Assembly: GCA_050251715.1 (NCBI GenBank)
Contig: JBFWMG010000001.1
Location: 124,001-188,000, forward strand
Reading direction: 5' to 3'
Source of the DNA: JBFWMG01 sp050251715
Lineage (GTDB): Bacteria; Desulfobacterota; Desulfovibrionia; Desulfovibrionales; Desulfovibrionaceae
DNA length: 64,000 nt
Of this stretch, positions 57,392-64,000 are shown in pieces. The notes below the pieces were generated by a model. The model was given only the letters and a program-made list of their open reading frames with translations, was not told where the DNA came from and made no database searches. The position numbers and the translations under genes were made by a program. Numbering within the stretch: the stretch's first letter is position 1; each line of letters begins with the position of its first letter.

Positions 57392-60034
57392 TTACTGCGC
57401 CAGCAGTGCGTCGAGCTTGGCGAAGGCGCGGTCGATGCCGCTGGGGTCGGTGCCGCCGGCCTGGGCCATGTCGGGCCGTCCGCCGCCGGAACCGCCGATT
57501 TCGGCGGCCACGTCCTTGATGAGGGCGGGCGCGGTGAAGCGGCTGTGGAGGTCTTTGCTCACGTAGAGGATGAGGGGCATTTTGCCGTCGCATTCGGCGG
57601 CCAGGCAGGCCACGCCCGAGGGCAGTTTGGAGCGCACGTCGTCCATGAGGTCGCGCAGCGCCTTGACGTTGGGAGCGGGCACCGTGGCGGCCAGCACCTT
57701 GACGCCGTTCACCTCGCGCACGTTGTCCATGATGTTGGCGCCGCTGCCGGATGCGGCCTGGGCCGTGATCTTTTCCATTTCCTTGCGCTGGGCCTTGATC
57801 TCGGTCTGGAGCGCCTTGACGCGTTCGGCCAGTTCGCCGGGCTTGCCTTTGGTCACGGCGGCGATGGCCGCGAGTTCGGCGCGCTGGGCGTTGAACAGGG
57901 CCAGGGCGTTCAGCCCCGTGGAGGCCTCGATGCGCCGCACGCCCGCCGCAACGCCGGTTTCCGAGGTGATGCAGAACATGCCCGCCTGGCCCGATGCGGT
58001 GAGGTGCGTGCCGCCGCACAGTTCCACGGATTCGCCTTCAACGGAGATGACGCGCACGTCGCTGGCGTATTTTTCGCCGAACAGGGCCATGGCCCCTTTG
58101 GCCACCGCGTCGGGGTAGGCCATGACCTCGGTGGTCACGGGCCGGTCGGCCAGGATGGCGCGGTTGACCTCGGCCTCCACCGCCGCAAGCTCGTCGGGGG
58201 ACATGGCGGCGATGTGGGTGAAGTCGAAACGGAGCCGGTCCGGTCCGACCAGGGAGCCCGCCTGCTTGACGTGGTCGCCCAGGATCGTGCGCAGGGCCGC
58301 GTGCAGCAGGTGGGTGGCGGTGTGGTTGCGCGCCGTGGCTGTGCGCGGGCCTTGGGCCACGGTGAGGGTCGCTTCCTGGTCGGCCAGCACGTCGCCGTCC
58401 GCCACGGTGACGGCGTGCACGGTGAGTTGGGCCGAGGGTTTGAGCGTGTCCGTGACCGTGGCCGTGCCCGAGGGCGTGGCAATGGTTCCGGTGTCGCCCA
58501 GCTGGCCGCCGGATTCGCCGTAGAACGGGGTTTTGGAGGTGACGACGAACCCCTTGGCGCCCTTGGCGAGCGCGCCCGCGGGCGCGCCCTTGGCGTCGAG
58601 CAGCGCCACGATGCGGCTTTGTCCGGCCAGGGTGTCGTATCCGATGAATTCGCTGCGCAGGCCTTCTTCGAGCAGGGAGGCGAAGCGGCCCGCGATGTCG
58701 GTCTCGCCCGAGCCTTTCCAGGCGGCCTTGGCGCGTTCCTTCTGCTCGGCCATGTGGACCTTGAATCCGGCCTCGTCCACGCCGAATCCCTGCTTTTCGG
58801 CCACGTCGTTCACGATGTCGATGGGGAAGCCGAAGGTGTCGTACAGTTTGAACACCATCTCGCCGGACACGGTGGTTTTGCCCGCCTGCCTGAGGGCCGC
58901 CAGCTCTTCTTCGAGCAGGACGAGTCCCTTGTCCAGGGTTTGGCCGAAGCGTTCCTCTTCCTCGCGCACCACGCGGGTCATGAAGTCGCGGTTGTCCACC
59001 AGTTCGGGGTAGTGGCCGCCCATCTCCGCCACCACCTTGTCGGCGGTGCCAAAGAGGAAGGGTTCGTCCAGGCCGATGAGCTTGCCAAAGCGGTAGGCGC
59101 GGCGGATGAGGCGGCGCAGCACGTAGCCCCGGCCCTCGTTGGAGGGCAGGATGCCGTCGGCGATCATGAAGGCGATGGAGCGGCTGTGGTCCGCGATGAC
59201 GCGCAGCGCGGTGTCCACTTCCTCGCCCTGTTCCTTGTAGCGCACGCCCGCCAGCTTGGCGGTGTTGTCGATAAAGGCGCGGAACAGGTCGGTGTCGAAA
59301 TTGGAGTTCACGCCCTGGCAGATGGCCGCGATGCGCTCAAGGCCCATGCCGGTGTCGATGCTGGGCTTGGGCAAGGGGGTACGCTTGCCGCTGGCGTCCT
59401 GGTCGTACTGCATGAACACCAGGTTCCAGATTTCCAGGAAGCGGTCGCAGTCGCACTTGCCGATGCCGCAATCGGGGCCGCAGGCCATGTGTTCGCCCTG
59501 GTCGACCAGGATTTCGGAGCAGGGGCCGCAGGGGCCGGTGTCGCCCATGGTCCAGAAATTGTCCTTTTCGCCCAGGCGCAGGATGCGTTCGGCCGGGATT
59601 TCGGTCATTTTTTCCCACAGGGCGGCCGCCTCGTCGTCGTCGGTGAACACGGTGGCGTACATGCGTTCCTTGGGCAGGTGCAGTTCCTCGGTGAGGAACG
59701 TCCAGGCAAGGCGGATGGCGTCTTCCTTGAAGTAGTCGCCAAAGGAGAAGTTGCCGAGCATTTCGAAGAAGGTGTGGTGGCGGGCGGTGCGGCCCACGTT
59801 TTCCAGGTCGTTGTGCTTGCCGCCCACGCGCAGGCATTTCTGCGAGGTGGTGGCGCGGGTGTAGCCCCGCTTTTCCTGGCCGAGGAAGACCTTCTTGAAC
59901 TGGACCATGCCTGCGTTGGTGAAGAGCAGGGAAGGGTCGTCCTTGGGCACCAGGGCCGAGGAGGTGACCATTTCATGGCCGTTGCGGGCGAAAAACTCCA
60001 GAAAGCGTTGCCTGATCTCATTTGCCGTAATCAC
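57392..60034 (-). CDS. alaS: Alanyl-tRNA synthetase
   Basis: The 880-residue length is normal for the family. The GTG start at 60034 follows AGGAGA. It charges tRNA-Ala: the class II core has FTNAGMVQFK, TTSQKCLRVGGKHNDLENVG and HHTFFEMLGNFSFGDYFK. The editing domain carries the zinc motif HTATHLLHA and CGGTHL. The C-terminal DHHA1 domain ends with GGSGGGRPDMAQAGG. All key residues are present. It lies downstream of recA in the order recA, lipoprotein, alaS on the minus strand. Confidence 0.98.
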   Translation of the reverse strand: MITANEIRQRFLEFFARNGHEMVTSSALVPKDDPSLLFTNAGMVQFKKVFLGQEKRGYTRATTSQKCLRVGGKHNDLENVGRTARHHTFFEMLGNFSFGDYFKEDAIRLAWTFLTEELHLPKERMYATVFTDDDEAAALWEKMTEIPAERILRLGEKDNFWTMGDTGPCGPCSEILVDQGEHMACGPDCGIGKCDCDRFLEIWNLVFMQYDQDASGKRTPLPKPSIDTGMGLERIAAICQGVNSNFDTDLFRAFIDNTAKLAGVRYKEQGEEVDTALRVIADHSRSIAFMIADGILPSNEGRGYVLRRLIRRAYRFGKLIGLDEPFLFGTADKVVAEMGGHYPELVDNRDFMTRVVREEEERFGQTLDKGLVLLEEELAALRQAGKTTVSGEMVFKLYDTFGFPIDIVNDVAEKQGFGVDEAGFKVHMAEQKERAKAAWKGSGETDIAGRFASLLEEGLRSEFIGYDTLAGQSRIVALLDAKGAPAGALAKGAKGFVVTSKTPFYGESGGQLGDTGTIATPSGTATVTDTLKPSAQLTVHAVTVADGDVLADQEATLTVAQGPRTATARNHTATHLLHAALRTILGDHVKQAGSLVGPDRLRFDFTHIAAMSPDELAAVEAEVNRAILADRPVTTEVMAYPDAVAKGAMALFGEKYASDVRVISVEGESVELCGGTHLTASGQAGMFCITSETGVAAGVRRIEASTGLNALALFNAQRAELAAIAAVTKGKPGELAERVKALQTEIKAQRKEMEKITAQAASGSGANIMDNVREVNGVKVLAATVPAPNVKALRDLMDDVRSKLPSGVACLAAECDGKMPLILYVSKDLHSRFTAPALIKDVAAEIGGSGGGRPDMAQAGGTDPSGIDRAFAKLDALLAQ

Positions 60035-60138
60035 GTGTGTCTCCTGAATGTGGCGGCGGAGGGCGTTGCCGCGCCGCCGGGATAATGACGGCGCGCCGTC
60101 CCGCGTGGGACGGCGCGCCGGGAACAGCTCGTCACTAG

Positions 60139-60241
60139 CGCATTGTAACATTGAAACAATGTTACAAATTGAAATAATGAAGCATTATTTCAATCAAATG
60201 CATAAGAGCATCTAAACTTTTTCAAAGTTAAGATGCTCTAA
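60139..60241 (+). repeat. Third copy of the 103-bp structured repeat
   Basis: The copy matches the pair at 14006-14211 over its full length. The first hairpin is longer here (TTGTAACATTG/CAATGTTACAA), and differences in the stems are compensated on the opposite arm. It lies between alaS and the Cys-rich lipoprotein gene. Confidence 0.85.
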
Positions 60242-60251
60242 AATGGTATGG

Positions 60252-60623
60252 CTACTCCGCGAACGTGCCCCGGCAGTACTGCTGGCAGAGCAGGTAGCCG
60301 TTGAAGATGACGTTGTCGCAACCCAGCAGCGTGTATCCCTGTATCTGCTTCTGCCGGGTGGCTTCGCACGCGGCCAGGCAGGCGCTCAACGTGGAGGCGT
60401 CGCCCACCGCGGTGCTCATGTCCGTGCAGATGGTCTCCTGGTCCCCCGGCGTGCAGGGCGAGTCGGGCAGGTCCGACGAACTGCCGCCGCCCGGCGAGTA
60501 CATGCGGCAGGAACTCTTGGCCTCGCTCAGGGAAATGGCGTGCATTTTTCCGGAGCAACCCGCAAGAATCGCCGTTGCCAGAACCATGGACAGAAAAAGG
60601 CAAATGATACGAAGCGTGCTCAT
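60252..60623 (-). CDS. Cys-rich small lipoprotein
   Basis: The 123-residue protein has a lipoprotein signal (IICLFLSMVLATAILAGC, lipobox LAGC). The mature part has eight further Cys, spaced to allow four disulfides (SSC, SPC, TIC, SAC, AAC, LGC, LLC, QYC). There is no haem motif and no family that I recognise. It sits between recA and alaS. A periplasmic, disulfide-stabilised envelope protein is likely. Confidence 0.75.
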   Translation of the reverse strand: MSTLRIICLFLSMVLATAILAGCSGKMHAISLSEAKSSCRMYSPGGGSSSDLPDSPCTPGDQETICTDMSTAVGDASTLSACLAACEATRQKQIQGYTLLGCDNVIFNGYLLCQQYCRGTFAE

Positions 60624-60662
60624 GCGCGACTCCTTACATGCCGGACTGTTCGCCGGTGGGGG

Positions 60663-61730
60663 TTAGACCGGCTCCTCAAAATCCTCGCCATCAACGGAAG
60701 AGGAGGGTGCCGTGTGGTTCATGCCCAGGTGGGCCAACACCTTTTCTTCCACAGCCGTACGGATTTCCGGATTTTCCTGCAGGAAGGCGCGCACGTTTTC
60801 CTTGCCCTGGCCCAGCCGCTCGGAGCCAAAGGCGAACCATGCGCCGGATTTGTCCACAATGCCTGCGTCCACGCCCATGTCGATGAGCTCGCCCTCGCGG
60901 GAGATGCCCGTGCCGTAGAGCAGGTCGAAGAGCGCCTCGCGGAAGGGCGGGGCGACCTTGTTCTTGACCACCTTGACGCGCACCCGGCCGCCGAACACCT
61001 CTTCCTTGTCCTTGAGCGTCTGGATCTTGCGGATGTCCATGCGGATGGAGGCGTAGAATTTGAGCGCGTTGCCGCCGGAGGTGGTTTCCGGGTTGCCGTA
61101 GCCGGTCATGCCGATCTTCATGCGGATCTGGTTGATGAAGATGACGGAGGTGTGGGACTTGTGGATGGTGCCCGTGAGCTTGCGCAGGGCGTGCGACATG
61201 AGCCGCGCCTGGCTGCCCACCTGGGTCTCGCCCATGTTCCCCTCCAGTTCGGTCTGGGGGATGAGCGCGGCCACGGAGTCGATGACCACCACGTCCACCG
61301 CGCCGGAGCGCACCAGCATGTCGGCAATGTCCAGCGCCTGTTCGCCGTAGTCGGGCTGGGAGATGAGCAGCTCGTCGGTCTTCACGCCCAGGCGGCGGGC
61401 GTAGTTGACGTCGAGCGCGTGTTCCGCGTCGATGAACGCGGCGGTGCCGCCCAGCTTTTGCGCCTCGGCGATGATGTGCAGGGCCAGCGTGGTCTTGCCC
61501 GAGGATTCCGGACCGTAGATTTCGGTGACGCGGCCCCTGGGGATGCCGCCCACCCCAAGGGCGAGATCCAGGCCGATGGAGCCGGTGGGGATGACCGGAA
61601 TGTTGATGTGGGCGTTGTCGGACATCTTCATGACCGAGCCCTGGCCGTATTTGCGTTCAATGGTGGTCAGCGCGGTATTCAGCGCCTCAAGGCGCATCTC
61701 CTGCGGGGACGCGGCGGGTCGTTTAGCCAT
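60663..61730 (-). CDS. recA: RecA recombinase
   Basis: The 355-residue protein starts at the ATG at 61730, which follows GGAG; upstream in-frame codons are not RecA-like. It binds single-stranded DNA, catalyses strand exchange and triggers LexA cleavage. Walker A GPESSGKTT, Walker B VVVIDSVAAL, and the L1/L2 regions (GETQVGSQARLMSHALRKL, INQIRMKIGMTGYGNPETT) are intact. It is divergent from the PP-loop gene. An SOS-like box lies 36 bp before the start. Confidence 0.98.
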   Translation of the reverse strand: MAKRPAASPQEMRLEALNTALTTIERKYGQGSVMKMSDNAHINIPVIPTGSIGLDLALGVGGIPRGRVTEIYGPESSGKTTLALHIIAEAQKLGGTAAFIDAEHALDVNYARRLGVKTDELLISQPDYGEQALDIADMLVRSGAVDVVVIDSVAALIPQTELEGNMGETQVGSQARLMSHALRKLTGTIHKSHTSVIFINQIRMKIGMTGYGNPETTSGGNALKFYASIRMDIRKIQTLKDKEEVFGGRVRVKVVKNKVAPPFREALFDLLYGTGISREGELIDMGVDAGIVDKSGAWFAFGSERLGQGKENVRAFLQENPEIRTAVEEKVLAHLGMNHTAPSSSVDGEDFEEPV

Positions 61731-61765
61731 GCCGTAAGCTCCATGTGTGGGGTTCGCGTTGCAAG

Positions 61766-61781
61766 CTGACAGCCATAACAG
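61766..61781 (-). promoter_or_regulatory. SOS/LexA-like box of recA
   Basis: On the minus strand the sequence is CTGT-N8-TCAG, one base from the CTGT-N8-ACAG box of E. coli-type LexA. It overlaps a possible -10 element (TATGGC), which has TTGCTC 17 bp upstream as -35. The position, 36 bp before the recA start, is right for repression. LexA specificity in this group varies, so the call is moderate. Confidence 0.5.
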
Positions 61782-61884
61782 AAGCCGCAGCCGGGAGCAA
61801 CTTCCCATCCCGTCCGCCCGTACCGGGAAATGCGCCCCGCGCGCCATTGCCAGAAGCCGGTCCCTGGCTTACCATACTCCGGCA

Positions 61885-62997
61885 ATGCGAAATACATACG
61901 ACGCCCTGGCCCTCTTTTCCGGGGGGCTGGACAGCATACTGGCGGTAAAGGTCGTGGAAGCGCAGGGACGCACGGTCAAGTGCCTGCATTTCCACTCCCC
62001 GTTCATGGGACACCCGGATCGCGTGGCGCACTGGCGGGAAGTCTACGGACTCGACATCGAGCCCGTGGACATTGCCGACGCCTATGTGGCCATGCTCACG
62101 GGCAAGCCCAAGTTCGGTTTCGGCAAAACCCTCAATCCCTGCGTGGACTGCAAGATTCTGTTCCTGCGCCGGGCGCGGGAACTGATGCCCGCCTACGGGG
62201 CCAGGTGCATCATCTCCGGCGAGGTGCTGGGCCAGCGGCCCATGAGCCAGCGGCGCGACGTGCTCAACAGCATCCGCAACGAGGCGGACGTGCGCGACGT
62301 GCTGGTGCGCCCGTTGTGCGCCCTGCGCCTGCCGCCCACGGCGGTGGAGGAGGCGGGCGTCCTGGACCGCGAGCGCTTGCACGGGTTGTCGGGCCGGGGC
62401 CGCCAGGGGCAGCTGCGGCTGGCCGAAGAATTCGGCCTGACCGAGATTCCCACCCCGGCGGGCGGGTGCAAGCTGGCGGAATCCGCCTCGGCGCGGCGCT
62501 ACTGGCCCGTGCTGCGCCATGCGTCCAACCCGTCGGCGGACGATTTCCATCTGGCCAACGCGGGGCGGCAATACTGGGCCGGGCCGCATTGGCTCATCAT
62601 TGGCCGCAACCAGGCGGACAACGCGCTGCTGGAGTCCAAGGTGCGCCCCGGCGACCTGGTGTTCAAGGTGCGCGGGTTCCCCGGGCCGCTCATTGTGGGC
62701 CGCGTGTTTCCGGGCGTGCCGTGGTCCGGCGACGTGGTGCGCGATGCGGCGGCTTTTGCCGCCTCGTTTTCGCCCAAGGCGGTGCGCGAGGGCGTGGACG
62801 TGCCCGTGCGCCTGGTGTGCGACGGCGTGGCGGACGAGCTTACCGTGTTCCCCGCGCGCGAAACACCCTTGGGCTGGCGCGAAACCGTGTGGGAAGAGGC
62901 CTATGCCGAGCGCAAGGCGCTGGAACGGCTGGAGCGGGAGGCCGCCCAGTCCACGGACGTCGAGGCCTCCATGCACATGGGGCAGGAGCTGGAATAA
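61885..62997 (+). CDS. PP-loop ATPase, tRNA thiolation/ThiI-MnmA-like protein
   Basis: The 370-residue protein has the PP-loop motif LFSGGLDSILAVK at residues 10-22, which binds ATP for adenylation of a target, usually tRNA. A conserved Cys pair (NPCVDCK, about residue 95) resembles those of ThiI/MnmA-type sulfurtransferases. A middle segment (ISGEVLGQRPMSQ) matches the 'tRNA 4-thiouridine(8) synthase-like' group common in deltaproteobacteria. The C-terminal ~150 residues are an added domain of unknown role. The ATG at 61885 starts the PP-loop directly. It is divergent from recA. Confidence 0.85.
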   Translation: MRNTYDALALFSGGLDSILAVKVVEAQGRTVKCLHFHSPFMGHPDRVAHWREVYGLDIEPVDIADAYVAMLTGKPKFGFGKTLNPCVDCKILFLRRARELMPAYGARCIISGEVLGQRPMSQRRDVLNSIRNEADVRDVLVRPLCALRLPPTAVEEAGVLDRERLHGLSGRGRQGQLRLAEEFGLTEIPTPAGGCKLAESASARRYWPVLRHASNPSADDFHLANAGRQYWAGPHWLIIGRNQADNALLESKVRPGDLVFKVRGFPGPLIVGRVFPGVPWSGDVVRDAAAFAASFSPKAVREGVDVPVRLVCDGVADELTVFPARETPLGWRETVWEEAYAERKALERLEREAAQSTDVEASMHMGQELE

Positions 62998-63460
62998 GGC
63001 CCGTTGCCGTGTTGCCGGCGCAGGGCGGCGCGCCCGGTGCGGCGTCTTGCGCCGCCGCATGCGCTGTGGCGGCAAGGCGCGTGTTTTTGGGCGGCGTCGG
63101 CATCTTGGCGTTGCGCCCCGTGCGGGCCCGGCACGGCGAAACGTGCCGGGAAGACGTGCCGCAATGGCCAGGAATCCCGAGGGGATGGCCCTGTACGTAC
63201 CCGCTGGCACGGTGCATGCATTAAAAAAAGCAAGCCTGGTGGGCTGGTGAGCAGCAAGGCGTACCGCGACCAACACTAAAGTCAGAGGCCGCTTCCCGAG
63301 ACGGGATATGGCTATACTAGCACAAGGTCCGGGACAAAGCGGCCACCGCCTGACCGGGTTTTTTCACGTCCGTAGCCCGGCGCGCCGCGTGCCGGGTGTT
63401 TTGGCGCATCCCGCCTCGTTTCCCCTTCCATGACGTCCCCCGCGCCGCATCGTGGCGCGC
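62998..63460. other. Intergenic stretch with hairpins, no recognisable gene
   Basis: About 460 bp. A 9-bp stem CCCGGCACG/CGTGCCGGG lies at 63127-63150 and a 6-bp stem CCCGGC/GCCGGG at 63378-63398 between the converging gene ends. The latter is followed by TGTTTTGG and could end transcription from the left. Short open frames here have no domains. Confidence 0.5.
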
Positions 63461-64000
63461 TTACAACGGCAGGGTCCGCCGCATGAGGCGGAGCAACGTC
63501 TCCATATCCTCTTCCAGGGAGCTGAACGCCGCGTGCGCGCTGGTGCTGTCGCCGTTGCGCGCCGCCTGCACCAGGGCTTCCGACTGGCCCCGGCAGATAT
63601 CCGCTCCCACGTTGAGGCATTCGTTCTTGAGCGCATGGGCCGCCGTGGCCGCTGTGGGCAGGTCACCCGCCGCCAGGGAGGCCTTGATCTGGCGCACGTG
63701 CGTGGGCGCTTCCTCCAGAAACATGGTGCCCAGCTCGTTCAAAAAGGATGCGTCGCATTCCAGGCGGCGCATGATGCCCTCCGTGTCCCACAAGGCCGGG
63801 CTGGGCTTGGCGCACGGCGAGCCGTGCGCCTGCGGCTGGGCGTGGCCGTCTGCCGCCACGGGCGGCGTGGGCGCGTCCTCCGCCACGGTGACTTTCGCCA
63901 CGGTGTCCTCCGCCACGGTGCCCCTCGCCGTGGCGTCGTCCGCCGGGGCGTCGCCCGCAATGGCGGCGAAAAGGGGTTCGACAACCGAGCGTTTGATGGG
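63461..64000 (-). CDS. C-terminal end of a receiver-HPt signalling protein, 5' end outside the window
   Basis: The frame is open to the right edge. The first visible residues, PIKRSVVEPLFAAIAG, are typical of the end of a receiver domain after its conserved Lys-Pro. A linker with repeated VAEDTVAK/VTVAEDA follows. Then comes an HPt domain (~100 residues) with the phospho-His in AAHALKNECLNVGA. This is the end of a hybrid histidine kinase or receiver-HPt phosphorelay protein. The GTG at 63916 lies within the linker and is not the real start. Confidence 0.8.
   Translation of the reverse strand, partial: PIKRSVVEPLFAAIAGDAPADDATARGTVAEDTVAKVTVAEDAPTPPVAADGHAQPQAHGSPCAKPSPALWDTEGIMRRLECDASFLNELGTMFLEEAPTHVRQIKASLAAGDLPTAATAAHALKNECLNVGADICRGQSEALVQAARNGDSTSAHAAFSSLEEDMETLLRLMRRTLPL

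Noticed and set aside
57083..60085. A 1,000-codon open frame on the plus strand
   Set aside because: It is the complement of alaS, whose motifs are unambiguous on the minus strand; the plus-strand translation has no domain.

Overview
The window looks like a chromosome segment of a GC-rich, anaerobic sulfate-reducer-type bacterium, most likely of the Desulfovibrio group (Desulfovibrionaceae). The reasons are the many c-type multiheme cytochromes, a molybdopterin oxidoreductase with FmdE/HPP accessory genes, a TAT-exported metallo-beta-lactamase protein, a recA-alaS neighbourhood and extensive PAS/GGDEF/receiver signalling. This is inference from gene content; no marker such as 16S rRNA is present.

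Layout. (1) 1-5.1 kb: the right end of an integrated element. A large protein of unknown function and a tyrosine recombinase are followed by a 50-bp 3' fragment of an initiator tRNA (attachment site) and the old tRNA terminator. (2) 5.1-12.2 kb, minus strand: an operon led by an ECF-sigma factor fused to a NasS/NrtA-like ligand-binding domain. It continues with a cytoplasmic molybdopterin oxidoreductase, its Fe-S subunit, an HPP-family membrane protein and an FmdE/molybdopterin-binding protein. (3) 12.2-14.2 kb: a KtrA/TrkA remnant, a FecR-domain secreted protein broken by a frameshift, and two tandem copies of a 103-bp structured repeat. (4) 14.5-20.1 kb, minus strand: a chemotaxis-like relay of triple SBP_bac_3 CheA-like kinase, CheX, CheY and diguanylate cyclase.

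(5) 20.8-49.3 kb, plus strand: the main attraction, an apparent extracellular electron transfer locus. Eight multiheme cytochromes carry 12, 12, 6, 26, 16, 7, 7 and 5 haem motifs, about 91 in total. They are interspersed with two NHL-type propellers, a YVTN propeller lipoprotein, an outer-membrane barrel containing a discoidin-like domain, three CsgG/GNA1162-like proteins and a parvulin/SurA-like chaperone. Two of the cytochromes have the N- and C-terminal signatures of OmcS-type nanowire cytochromes. The set is followed by a NMT1-domain histidine kinase, a sigma54 activator, three stand-alone receivers, a PAS-GGDEF-EAL protein and a HAMP membrane protein. Two sigma54-like promoters (about 20.93 and 44.50 kb) are preceded by the same GAGCA(A/T)TGCTC palindrome. 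This suggests that the local activator drives both the cytochrome operon and the signalling tail.

(6) 49.3-55.2 kb, minus strand: a GntR/FCD regulator with AACCAAT operators, a small protein, a polytopic membrane protein, a TAT-exported MBL-fold protein and a CobW-type GTPase with a novel N-terminal domain. (7) 55.5-64 kb: a PAS/GAF-like protein, a repeat-rich spacer, alaS, a third copy of the structured repeat, a Cys-rich lipoprotein, recA with an SOS-like box, a PP-loop tRNA-modification-like protein and the end of a receiver-HPt protein cut by the window edge.
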